Of a stretch of DNA of 64,000 nt, positions 36,501 through 47,300 are shown piece after piece (positions within the stretch are counted from its first letter, which is position 1; each line of letters starts with the position of its first letter). A model generated the notes under the pieces. It did no database searches, was not told the origin of the DNA, and saw only the letters and a program-made list of their open reading frames with translations. The position numbers were made by a program, and so were the translations under genes. The stretch is from Nipponacmea schrenckii. Its lineage: Eukaryota > Mollusca > Gastropoda > Lottiidae. The stretch covers positions 28,626,067 through 28,690,066 of the forward strand of contig CM060201.1 in assembly GCA_030562195.1 (NCBI GenBank), given 5' to 3'.

Positions 36501-39500
36501 TCACGAATCATATTACATGTACGTTGTTTCGTGGCTTATAGAGAATTTTCAAGCATTCACTATCACAAATGATGCTGCGAATTGAACACTATATTGAGAC
36601 ATAGCCTCTATTCTATGATTCATGAAGGTAACTTACCGTTTAAATATCGGTTTTTCAGAAAAGTAAGCAATTCTCCTTCGGTAAAATTTTCTTTACCATT
36701 GCGCACCTGGTGCCTAATAAACAAAGACCACAATATAACTGTGTCATATATATATGGTAATGAACTGCCAATCTGTAATAAAATAACACGTTATGAATTG
36801 GTATAGAATAATAGAATTACATGTAATGTATGGGTATAGCATTATTGAATTATATTTATGGTTATAGAATTATAGAATTACTTGTATGATTACAAAATTT
36901 TAGAATTTCTTGTATGATTAGAGAATTATGGAATTACTTGTATGATTACAGAATTATCGAATTACTTGTATGGCTACAAAATTTTAGAATTACTTGTATG
37001 ATTACAGAATTACAGAATTACTTGTATGATTACAGAATTATAGAATAACTTGTATGATTACAGAATTTTCGAATGACACGTTTTGTTATAGAAACATATA
37101 GGATAAGAATAGAATTATTTTTATGCTTATAGAATTTCATGTATGATTATTGAATTACATGACGTATGGAAATAGAATTATACAATTACATGACGTATGG
37201 TTATAGAATTATACAATTACATTTATGGTTATTGCATAACGTGACGTATATATTGAACTATTGAATTACAAGTATGGTTATTAAATAACATGACGTATGG
37301 TTATAATATTAAACGAGTACATGTATGGTTATTAAATAACATGACATAATGATATGGTGATAGAATTATACAATTACTTATATGGTTATTAAATTACATG
37401 ACGTATTGTTATAGAATTATACAATTACTAATATGGTTATTAAATAACATGACGTATGGTTATAGTATTAAACGAGTACATATATGGTTATTAAATAACA
37501 TGACATATTGTTATAGAATTATGAATAACATGTATGGTTATTGAATTACATGACGTGTGATTAAAGAATTAAACAAGTACATGTATGGTTATTGAATAAC
37601 TTGCCGTATGGTAACATAAGTATACAATTACATGTATGAGTATTGAATTACATGACATATGATAATAGAATTATACAAATACATGTTATTGAATTACAGG
37701 CTGTATGGTTATATATCATGTATATTTAATTATTACACGTGTGATGATAAATTTGAACAATCTGGATGTTTTTTTCATGTTTGGAACATTTTCTGTGAAT
37801 GATTTCATTTAATTTAATGTAGTGAAACCGGTCCGACTGTATTGATGCAACCTATTATGGTTTATGGTATACAAAATCTGTCAGATTGTAAGGGAATTGT
37901 ATTTAGATTTAAAGGCTGTCAAGATGCGCTAAAAAAATTTCTTTGGGCACTCACAGTTACAACATCATGTGTTTAAAAAGTTTAAATTGTGATGATATCA
38001 CCTAAAATAAACTATAACATTAAATCCCATAACGTTTTCCATAAATTTTATTTTTTTATCTTGTAAATTTTTACTTTTTATTAAAAAAAATCTTACAAAC
38101 TTACATTTTCTACAAAATCCAATTTAATATTTCCTTTTGATGCAGTGTCAAATTTATATTTCGTTGTTAATAAAGTATATTTGTTCTGTGGCACCATATT
38201 ATCTACTATCTGTAACACCGGTGCCATATACCTTCTAGGTAATGAAGGCTGTAGGCTTGTCAATGATAGAGCAGAATTAAAATAGAGAAATACATATTTC
38301 CCATCCATCATACCGTACAGCTCTGATAACAGAAAAATCCTTTCGAGTTTATCAGGTGGAAAACATATAAGAATTCCTAAAATATATAGAATAACAAAAT
38401 GATAAATCAGACAAAGTAGAATTTGTTGTTGTTGATTTTTTGGGATTCTGTTTTCAATAAGCGACGGAAAATTGATGTGAACGCTGAATAGCCGAAACGC
38501 CATTTACAGACGAAATAAAATTGCATCTACTGAAGTATAATAACTATTATCCAGGCCCAATCGACAAAATCTATACAAATTCGTTATGAATTCTTTTTTT
38601 CCAGCTATAAATCTTACTTGCAGAATGACACCAGATTTATTTCTTACTATACTCTCTCGAGATTTTTAATTTTACAAGTTAAAGTATAAACCAAACCTGT
38701 GGCTTTGTTCTTTGCTTCTAATAACGCTTTGGTTATATTCTTTGTAGATGAAATATCAACTGCTTGATTGCAAGGGGGATTGATATGTCTCCAAGTATAT
38801 GTTTCTAGATCATCTACCATATCCTGACATGATCCATCATAAATGATAGCTAAAATGTGTAAATAATTGTAGATAGCTCATTATAGAGTGAAGGAATCTT
38901 GCTTTCTTATTAGTTTAGTGAAATGCGATGAGCGATGAGTGAAGATTATTTCATCAGCTTAGTGTAATGCGATGAGTGTCGATTATTTTTGTAATTTCGT
39001 TAGGTTTTCAAAGATGACAGAAACATTCTTGAAGTTGACTATGATGATCTGTTTGACTGTTTTTACTAGTTATAAACGGGCATTATAGTCAACTTGAGAC
39101 ATTACCATCACTCCTCCTTTACTTGGTCAAAATGGTCCCAAAAAGTTGAAAATTTTACCACGAAAAGTCAAATTGCACGTTGATTATAACCCTTACTTTG
39201 TAATTTATTCTTCAAATACTTACATAGTTTTGACCACTGGAAATGGACAAAAATCTTCTCCAATGCTTGTGGGAAATCGTTTGAAATCTGTGGCGCCATG
39301 GATATGATTTTAGAGTGCTGAGTAACTTGGTTCATAGGTATCCAGGAGAGTAAAGGAATTTTCCAATATGATGTCAGTAAATACACTGAATTTGAAGCTG
39401 AAAATACATTATTTTCATACAAGAATATAAATCTTAAGTGTAGCAACTAACACAATAGCAGATAGGATTTGAACGATATTTAGAAGCGGATAGCACATAA

Positions 39501-40187
39501 TAATTATGTCAAAGAACACAAGTTAATAAATTGGTATAACACACTTCTTTAATAACAAGGTACATAATCTGATGATCTAATTCCGACACACGTACATTGT
39601 GTTGAAGCGTTATGTACCTTGTTATTTCAAAAGTGTGTAATATCATAATTATTATTCATTCCCTTGTGTCCTATGAAATAATAACAGATATACTAGTACC
39701 CGACAAAAAATATTCAAAGGATGTCGAGTTCGGACATTAAAAATGTAGCTCTTACAAGTCATGTTCTCTTTATATCTATGGCGTGTGAGAGATATCTATA
39801 TCCTTTCCGATGCTTTCTAATTTAGATCTTATTGGACTTACCCTTCTCTGACCATGGGGCTATAAACACGTCTACTTTATGGTCTTGATATAGTTTTATG
39901 GTCGACACCATAGCATCTTGCTCGTCACAAACACTACATCCCCAAATAAAACTAAGATTATATCCAATTGGTAAGGCAGACACACCTATTTTCCGAGCCG
40001 TTTCTAAATAACTTTCAACGCTTAACCTAGTCGATATATGCAGGTTTCTAGAAATCAGGAACCCAATCTTTACATTCCTGGCAATCACTGACTCTGTTAA
40101 ACATAATAAGATAATCACCACCACCGCACACTTGGTGAACGAAGTTTTTAAGAAAGAGAAGTGTATTGCCATTACTGTTTTCATCAT
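24564..40187 (-). CDS. Membrane receptor guanylyl cyclase, 22 exons, 1144 aa
   Basis: It makes cGMP from GTP at the plasma membrane. Exons in gene order: 39842-40187, 39224-39397, 38697-38849, 38105-38376, 36637-36772, 32437-32628, 31925-32006, 31457-31628, 31070-31144, 30629-30706, 30223-30327, 29808-29879, 29301-29460, 28691-28840, 28148-28325, 27757-27897, 27393-27516, 26966-27034, 26278-26551, 25922-26016, 25354-25430, 24564-24873. All phases agree. Residues 1-36: signal peptide. 37-424: ANF-receptor-type ligand-binding region. About 428-449: one membrane helix ([18 protein letters not shown]). About 500-782: kinase homology domain with VAIK (Lys541) and DFG (652-654), but NGNLK where HRDLK is expected (Asp to Asn634), so a pseudokinase as in this family. 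782-829: coiled-coil signalling helix. 829-1016: cyclase with SDIVGF (Asp855), VETIGD (Glu895, Asp899), RYCLFGD (Cys967), NMASR (Asn974, Arg978). Glu895 and Cys967 fit GTP rather than ATP. The tail is Ser-rich. Exon 19 needs an unusual GTTCGT donor. Ligand unknown. Confidence 0.92.
32712..32958 (+). mobile_element. MITE with CRE-like palindromes, copy C
   Basis: The left end ATAGGATTGTACAGAGGTTTTC and the right end GAAAATCTTTACAATCCTAT are inverted repeats. Two TGACGTCA palindromes lie inside (about 32853 and 32896), and the CAGACGT core of the family is at about 32808. It lies in the cyclase intron between exons 5 and 6. This is the best copy for defining the family ends. Confidence 0.75.
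33029..33050 (+). repeat. Poly(T) tract
   Basis: About twenty consecutive T residues lie between two copies of CGGCATTTC in a cyclase intron. Confidence 0.9.
33308..33345 (+). repeat. Poly(C) tract followed by CACACA
   Basis: A run of about eighteen C residues passes into ACACACACAC. This low-complexity sequence is in a cyclase intron. Confidence 0.9.
33355..33445 (+). repeat. MITE fragment, copy D of the CRE-bearing family
   Basis: A TGACGTCA palindrome near 33364 is followed by GAAAATCCTTTTCAATCCCTTTAA, resembling the right terminal repeat of copy C. Only the right part is recognisable. Confidence 0.5.
33864..34168. mobile_element. hAT-type MITE with 8-bp target duplication
   Basis: The element at 33872-34160 begins CAGGGTTCTTCAACC and ends with GGATGAAAACCCCTG, imperfect inverted repeats with the CAGGG start seen in many hAT elements. 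Flanks are CCCTACAA (33864-33871) and CCTTACAA (34161-34168), matching at 7 of 8 bases. It has no coding capacity. Confidence 0.75.
34353..35787 (-). mobile_element. 5'-truncated non-LTR retrotransposon (CR1/L2-like) with 11-bp target duplication
   Basis: Read on the minus strand, the element runs from about 35776 to about 34364 and ends in AATAAA followed by a poly(A) tail of about 13 bases. The direct repeats GAGTTTCATTT at 34353-34363 and 35777-35787 are the target duplication, the first overlapping the tail. It lies in the cyclase intron between exons 5 and 6 and in the same orientation. The uninterrupted coding and clean flanks suggest a fairly recent insertion. Confidence 0.85.
34565..35764 (-). 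pseudogene. C-terminal part of a non-LTR reverse transcriptase
   Basis: One frame runs from the truncated 5' end near 35764, without a start codon, to the stop at 34565. It begins with [10 protein letters not shown] and the catalytic motif [17 protein letters not shown] block and HLGLTF follow, both typical of CR1/Jockey-type enzymes. The 299-codon tail has a Cys-His motif [18 protein letters not shown]. Motifs before FADD and the endonuclease are missing, so it cannot act alone. Confidence 0.85.
36815..37730 (+). repeat. Minisatellite, two related blocks
   Basis: From about 36815 to 37080, units of about 27 bp resemble ACTTGTATGATTACAGAATT. From about 37130 to 37730, longer units of about 50-60 bp alternate ACATGACGTATGGTTATAGA with a TATGGTTATTGAAT-type half. 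It lies in the cyclase intron between exons 4 and 5. Confidence 0.85.
39539..39640. repeat. Hairpin element with about 30-bp inverted repeats
   Basis: ACACACTTCTTTAATAACAA GGTACATAA at the left is mirrored at the right by TTATGTACCTTGTTATTTCA AAAGTGTGT. About 45 bp separate the arms. It is probably a very small MITE in the first intron of the cyclase gene. Confidence 0.75.
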
Positions 40188-41160
40188 CTTAATGAGATGG
40201 TTTTTAACTGTCTTATACCATCAATATTTAGTAATTGAATTAACTTGGAATCAATAACGATCGAAGAATCAATTCAAATAACATACACACTGTTAACTCT
40301 TAGATAGAGAAATAATTAGTTTACCGTCTTTTCTTTAATAAGCGTTAACATACTCTTATTATTCCTTTTGTCGTCCGTATATAGTAATCTTAGAGTATGT
40401 CATTTCTATAAATCTGAATCTGCAATAGACACATTCACACATTGAAGTACATGTATATAGGATTCATAGAATATAAAAACTAATTCGGATATGATTTTTT
40501 TTGTTTGCTGGTATATCAAACTTCAACGATCGATTATTTTTTGATGCGAAACAGAAAACAGATTCAAAACTTGATTGATACTTACATTGTAAAAATGAAT
40601 ATTAACGTACTTTCTCTACTAAACACTTTACTGCTAATAATTTCAACATAAAATGCTCAACATTTGGGTTAAGCATTATCCTCTATTAAAATCCTCAAAA
40701 TGATAAAATTATGTGTTGTGTTTATATTATTATCAACAAATATTCATTCTGATACCAAAATTTCAATTCACTAACAAATAATAGATGAGTTCAATTTACC
40801 GACAGACGTACAAAATCACCAAATACAACAGTGGGTGTTATCTTTGAATTGTCAAGTCGCAAATGTCTTACTGATAAGAGGACAATACTTAAACATATTT
40901 AAGATTCAGATGTTTCTGCATAAAGTTGCTGAATTTTATTTTATTCTGATACGAGTCATTCGGAATAAATCATGGTTTACAAAAGATAGATGCGACTAAA
41001 CACCGATCGATTTAACCAAATTAAATCAATGCATAACTAGATTTGAACAGAAAAAAATCCAGAAGCTGTTAAACAATATCTGCATCCTATATACAAAATT
41101 TCAAAGGGAGGTAATCTTCTAATTAATGTTCAACATTCTGTTTGAAAGTATACTTTTTAA
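40188..41160. other. 5' flank of the cyclase gene, no gene seen
   Basis: The promoter and 5' untranslated region of the receptor cyclase should lie here. No clear TATA box, CpG-rich stretch or upstream exon can be supported from sequence alone. Confidence 0.4.
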
Positions 41161-41162
41161 TA

Positions 41163-41458
41163 AAGTTTAAAGTGATACTGCGTCTTAGAATGTACATAAA
41201 ATTTAAGTCCACAAGAATATATATTCATCAGTGAACTTACCTGTGTCATACAGTAATAAATCCCTTACAAATCTGGAAAACTCACAAAACTTAGTAAATA
41301 TTGAAAATCGCTTAATCAAGTTATTAAGCGTTTTCCAATAAATTAAGGTGACTGTTATGCTGTGGCAGCAGTTATATATACTGATAAACATATATGCCTT
41401 TATTGGCCAAGTTTAAAAAAAAAATTATGTTCATTCTAAGACGCAGTATAGCTTGAAT
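41163..41458. mobile_element. MITE carrying a consensus splice donor, copy 1
   Basis: The inverted ends are ATACTGCGTCTTAGAATGTA (41175-41194) and, reversed, TTCATTCTAAGACGCAGTAT (41430-41449). The interior holds a hairpin of the form GCTTAATCAAGTTATTAAGC. On the minus strand a perfect 5' splice-site consensus CAGGTAAGT lies at about 41238-41246. Related copies are at 56.08-56.37 kb and 63.26-63.76 kb. Confidence 0.75.
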
Positions 41459-43185
41459 AAACGCTTCGAAATGCAAATCCGACAACTTATTGAACTACTG
41501 GAAAATTTCCAGACCGATATTTTGTGAAGAGAAGATATGGATGTTAAGATTAGTTAGCCCTTTTGTTATTTCACTACCGACGAATTATTTGAAGTTCTTT
41601 TGGATTCAAAATGTATTGACATATTTTATCATGATTGATACTATTGCAATCCGCATATAATTAACTCCCCAAAATCGTTCCGTGTCCAAACCTGCACGAA
41701 ATGATTTATACATGTAAATGCTAACGAAACATACACTTCACCACGTCATACTGCCAGGGTATGGTTAAAGAGGACGTATGCCAACAATTTGATAAGGATC
41801 ATTACCGTAAAGGTCACTTTTCCAATTAGCTCAGATACGGAGTGTTGAAAAATTTAGATAACTAACACTTCCTCTAGTTCAGTCCAAAGGTAAAAGATAT
41901 CCGTGGCATAAATCCATTGACATGAGAAATAAGGTGTTTCGAAAGCAAGAACTGTCAAGTGAGTGATCTCTGTTGATAAACCTATTAAGGGTGTGTTATC
42001 ACACTCAACCGTGATACTGTCTCACTGCCTATAACAATGTGTAAATTTCACGAGATATTACAATATATTATATATGTACCTAGCATTCTTAACGACGTCA
42101 ACGGCCTCTGTGCCACCTCAGAATTCGGTGTATTTAAGCACAGTCAATTTGATAGGCAGATCAATATTGGGCTAAGCTTTGCGTGATCCACTTTGTTAGG
42201 CTTTTTAGAGGCTTAGGCAATGAGTTGAATCAATAATTCAGTGAAATACACACAGTCGTTAATTTGAAATGTACAGCTCTGACACATTGACCTAGTCGTA
42301 TTCTCGAAATTCCGGGTTCTAAACTCACACTCAGAGAGAATAGTGTCTGTTACACAAGCGAAGTCAATTCTTATATTCGCCATATTTCGTACTGAAGATA
42401 TTTAAAAATACATGAACTATACGCATAATTTCATCAAAAATACTAGGAATTTTACCTCCTAGTTCTGCACATCGCAGAGTCACGGGATATAACGGGTCGT
42501 TTAATTCTGAATACACATGAATTTGAAGGGTCATTACGAGTTAATACTATTAGCTTAGCAAATCTTTTCCGTAAAGGTATTAGTAAATAATATAGGTTAG
42601 CAGGTCTTCAGAGCTACAACTATCGTCTACAAATGTGTTATTAAAAATTGACAGCTTAGATAATCTAAACTGAATTATTAACTTTTACATGAAAGGTCAA
42701 TCTTAATTTAGTCACAATATTGAATAATTAATACGTGATTAACTATCTAAAGCAGCTTTACTACAAAACGCAATAATCAAACTAGGCTGTTTGTACGAAC
42801 AGATGGATTAATCATGTTTGTATTCTGTGAGTTCTTTTGTAATTTGTGCTAGAAATCCCCACACAGGGTATACAGATAGGGAAGAAGAGACATGTCGTGT
42901 TAAGAGTTAGAATTTGGGTTATAGAGAAGAACAAGGGGAAATTGGAAGAAATTGCGACGGTGCTTAAAATAACAAAAGTAGAGTCAAGTGCAGAGTGTAA
43001 AGTAAAGAGCTAAACAGATGTAGAAAAAAGAGATATCAGAGGAATAAAAGAGAAAGACAGAGTTGAAGAAGTGAGAGCAGTTAGGAATATAAACAGAAAG
43101 CGAAGAGGCGGGGAAGAACAGATATTTGATTGATAAGGAAATGTATACACGGATAGAGTTAAGAAGGGAAAGTCATAGTCTATGA
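41459..43185. other. Intergenic, no gene seen; purine-rich tract at 42860-43130
   Basis: No supported coding exon is present. From about 42860 to 43130 the plus strand is strongly A/G-rich (for example AAAGAGATATCAGAGGAATA and neighbours), a low-complexity tract beside the large foldback element. Confidence 0.5.
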
Positions 43186-43189
43186 GCTA

Positions 43190-45095
43190 CGTGGCGTTTG
43201 TTCATAAAGTTGAGTACAAAAGGTTTGAATATTTAATTCTATAGCTATAGGCCTACCGTGAAAGGAATCAGGCGTCTTAAGTGCCGCAATCCTGGGGTTT
43301 GGCCCCTGGGGGTCTCAAAAAAGACCCCAGAATATAATATCGAGAACATCATCCATTACAACGCATTTTAATTCAGATGAACCCTGAATGTATAATGGTG
43401 CAACTTAAGACGCAAAAATGCCTGGGATTACTAATTAAGACGCATACTAATTATGGGCTAATTAATGATTTATTCAAACTTTTGAGTACATTCAAAATTC
43501 TTTTTGTATGCGGTCAGTTAGTCACTCTTGACATTTTATCAACAACTTAAGACACCATCTTTTCTGGGGTTCGGAAATAAAACGGGGTGTTGCTACCCAA
43601 AGGGGGATTAGGACACCGAAAACCAAAACGATCGAATACATCAAGTATGATTGAAATTTTGGATAAGATAATTCTCCCAATAAACAAAAATACAATTTAA
43701 GACAAAGAAATGACTGGGGTTACTAATTAAGACGCATACTAATTAGGGGCTAATTAATGATTTATTCAAACTTTTGAGTACATTCAAAATTCTTTTTTTT
43801 GCACGTAACACACAAACTAACGACTGCTTGTCGCCATGTGACTGCAAAATCGCCGAGTGCGACGTCAAATCCCAATCCTTCATTCATTCATTCATCATAT
43901 AGCTCATTTACCAGGTGCTGCCGAATACGCTTTTCAAGCTCCCTCGCTCATGTCATGTACAGATTCTGGGCCGACTAAAGTCATTGTTTTAATCCCATAA
44001 TGCTGAACGACATAGCAAAACTTCCATGTTTTCAAAATCTTAGATGCGTCACTCGACACAAACCTCACACTAGATTTACCAGGCGGAGCCTGTACAATGA
44101 GATGGCAAGGTCGGCGTGCGGTGATTGAAAGGCTAGTATAATCAAACCAAGTCCAAAATTCAAGGTTTTGAAAAAATTTTTTAACCACCAGTGTAGATAC
44201 AATCTCCGCATACATATACAGACGTTACAGTAATTAAGAGATTACAGAAATTGACTAGTCCAGGCAAATATGCTGGTATCAAACAAACAGGCAAATCAGG
44301 CCAGGCTCGAGATTTGAAAATTCCTTTGATTATATAATCACGTTCAGGTGTTACAGTAATCAAAAGTTCACAGAAACTAAACAGCACAATAGAACTAAAT
44401 TCAAAGTTTTGGAAATTCGTTTTAAATGTGGATGCATTTATTTTAAAACTTACTGAAATAAAGGTTTTACGGTGTCGATATAGTCCTAAATTAAATCCAT
44501 GCCCGATGTGCACGAAATACTCCTACGCGCCAATATTCCAATTATTTAATTTTCTTAATTTGACAACATAATAACGTTGAGAATTGTCTTATCCAAAATT
44601 TCAATCATAATTGATGTACTCGATCGTTTTGGTCAATTCGATTTTCGGTGTCCTAACACCCCTGTGGGTAGCAACACCCCGTCTTATTTCCGAACCCCAG
44701 GAAAGATGGTGTCTTAAGTTGTTGATAAAATGTCAGGAGTGACTCACTGACCGCATACAAAAAGAATTTTGAATGTACTCAAAAGTTTGAATAAATCATT
44801 AATTAGCCCATAATTAGTATGCGTCTTAGTTAGTAATCCCAGGCATTTTTGCGCCTTAAGTTGCACCATTATACATTCAGGGTTCATCTGAATTAAAATG
44901 CGTTGAAATGGATGATGTACTCGATATTATGATTAAAATGGATACTGTTTTTTTTTCAGACCCCCAGGGGCCAAACCCCAGGGTTGCGGCACTTAATACG
45001 CCCGATTCCTTTCATGGTAGGCCTATAGCTATAGAATTAAATATTCAAACCTTTTGTACTCAACTTTATGAACAAACGCCACGTAGCTCCTAGAC
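43190..45095. mobile_element. Large foldback element with inverted arms of about 500 bp
   Basis: The left arm (about 43190-43676) starts TAGTCTATGAGCTACGTGGC. The right arm (about 44583-45095) is its reverse complement, ending GCCACGTAGCTCCTAGACTA, with scattered mismatches. Both arms contain TTAAGACGCATACTAATTA, GAGTACATTCAAAATTCTTT and CCAGGGGCCAAACCCCAGG words. Part of the left arm (about 43424-43516) is repeated directly at about 43710-43800. The interior, about 900 bp, has short open frames on the minus strand without recognisable domains. It is best described as a foldback or long-TIR non-autonomous DNA transposon. The target duplication was not resolved. Confidence 0.8.
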
Positions 45096-46150
45096 TATCA
45101 TATAAGGGGAAAGAAAATTAGTGGAGGCAGAGTACATGGTGAAATAGGATTCCACGATATGAATAAGAAATTTTGAAAGGGAGTTAAGTAAGGTATTAAT
45201 GTCCCAGTTTGGAGCAGAAAGAGAGAGTCTGTTACTTGTTAAAGGGTGATGGGGGAATTCTATTGTATTGTGAGGTACCTATTGTACCTGCGTGCAATGC
45301 TTCGAATTACATTACTCCGAAGACTTATAAATATTGAGCTACGAATTCCAATTCTCTATATCAGATTTGACATTTTTAAACCTTATGAACTAAAACTGAA
45401 CTTTAAAAAATAATCATAAAACGTTACTGTTTGAGTGTTACCTAACATTACCACAATTAGATGTGTCATCGTGACATATTTGATCTATGGTGGTCATAAT
45501 GTCGATTGTTTGTAGGTTCCGAGTCTAGTAGACATTAAAATAATTTTTGCTAACTTTTCCAGCTGAACCTGTTGTAATTCGTAGAGATTCTCATAACTGT
45601 CGAAGATAATACTTTTATTAATGAATTTTAACATGCCTTTACACCCAATATCATGTTCTTGAATTGTGCGTTACATGTATCAAATTTCTTGCCAAATTAT
45701 ATTGATATGAGATTGATAGCAAGGTAACGTGACATGTTACATTTAACCATATTATTTGTACAAAATCTCACAAATCTTTACAATAACCGACTGTCTCGCT
45801 ATTCAATTAAAATAAAAAAAAAATTTCTTTTTTGCTGGTATCGTGTAACCATGGTTTCAAATAGACAATACACTTTAACAGCTAGTTGCGGAATGTAAAA
45901 TACCAACGTTCACAATATTTTTTGTATCGAAAGAAGGTAACATACGCACACTTTAAAGATTTGAAAGAACAGCTACTATAGCAGTTTGTATTGTAGATTT
46001 ACAATCATAAAGCATCTCACCCTTCAACAATAACTCTCGATGTGCAAAACATATAACAATTTGTTACTGTGTATCGGCACCCGATACTTACACACCGGAC
46101 TATAAATAACTACGCTACATGCGATCACTAGCCTTGCGAAAACGGACGCT
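45096..46150. other. Intergenic, no gene seen
   Basis: AT-rich sequence without supported exons. Minor features are short homopolymers near 45815. Confidence 0.5.
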
Positions 46151-47300
46151 CAGGGGCGTAACGTGATCATTTTGACTGGGGGTGAAACGTCTAAGTTTTA
46201 CCGACGAACATGTGTAGCATCTAAGTTTTACCGACGAACACGTGTTCTTCCGGGGGGCAAAAATAACTTACTCGCACTATGAAGTATATACATTATACAC
46301 GAACGAAAACCGTCGTTATAACAAATCTTAAACCTTTGAAAACCATATCCATCAGGGGTGTATCTATAATATGCCTAAGAGGGGGGTCTGAAAGCTGATT
46401 TTTCCAAGGCAAGTCCTGCAGGCCAAAGGCCTTCGTATTTGGCCCTTGCAGTGGTTTCCGGGGGTCCTTCCAAGGGAAAATTTTACAAAATGGGAAACGC
46501 GGAGAATACATCTGACGCGATTTTGGAAGTCTTTTCCACTGGTCCAAATTATCAATTTTCATCGGAAAACCATATGTTTTCTATGTCCTTTTTTCGACCT
46601 ATTCTGCGTTTTACTGACATGGCGGGGGATTTTGGGGGTTCTCCCCCCGGAAAATTTTACAGGAACTAGGAAACCCGGAGAATACATCTGACATACATTT
46701 CCACCGGTCAAAATTATCAATTTCATCGGAAAACCATAATATGTTTTATATAGCCTTTTTGGACCTATTCTGCGTTTTACCGACAAGTTCAGTAAAATCA
46801 CTTTTTATATAGACGAACAGTTTTCCGATAACATCAACTGACACAAGGTTTCCACTCTTTCTGTCAGCCAATCGGTTTTACCGAAGGCTCCATTCCCCAT
46901 CCATGACCGTCTCCGCGTTTTACCGACTAGTTTTGTAAAAATCACCGACGGCTCCATCTATGACCTTCTTCTATCGGCCAATTCCGCGTTTTACCGACAA
47001 ATTCAAATAACGAACAGCTTACCGATAACAAGGGTATCGGTTAACCAATCGGTTTTACCGAAAACTCAAGTCATAACCAACTTATACCGACCGATTCCGG
47101 TAGTTTTAGTAAAAAAATACTTTTAATGTTGACAGTTTACTGATAACATTATATAACCAACACAAGGTTTTCACTTTGTAGGTTAATTGGTTTTACCGAC
47201 GGCCCCACCTTGCCGTCTTTTATCGACCGATCATAACCAACACAAGGTTTTGACTTTTCAGGTTAATTAATCGGTTTTAGCGACCTAATAGCTAGTCTAG
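46150..47300 (+). repeat. TTTTACCGAC-rich repeat region
   Basis: The word TTTTACCGAC or a one-base variant recurs at least ten times, often as GGTTTTACCGAC or GCGTTTTACCGAC. Within it, 46455-46620 and 46630-46790 are two tandem copies of a unit of about 170 bp sharing AAATTATCAATTT, CATCGGAAAACCATA and CCTATTCTGCGTTTTAC. Open frames on both strands follow the repeat and have no known domain. Confidence 0.7.

Noticed and set aside
43934..44513. Possible gene of about 200 codons inside the foldback element
   Set aside because: Two adjoining minus-strand frames share no recognisable domain, and the region contains repeated words. No evidence of coding was found.
46293..46801. Several 63-89 codon frames on both strands
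   Set aside because: They fall in the 170-bp tandem units, so they reflect repetition and not coding selection.
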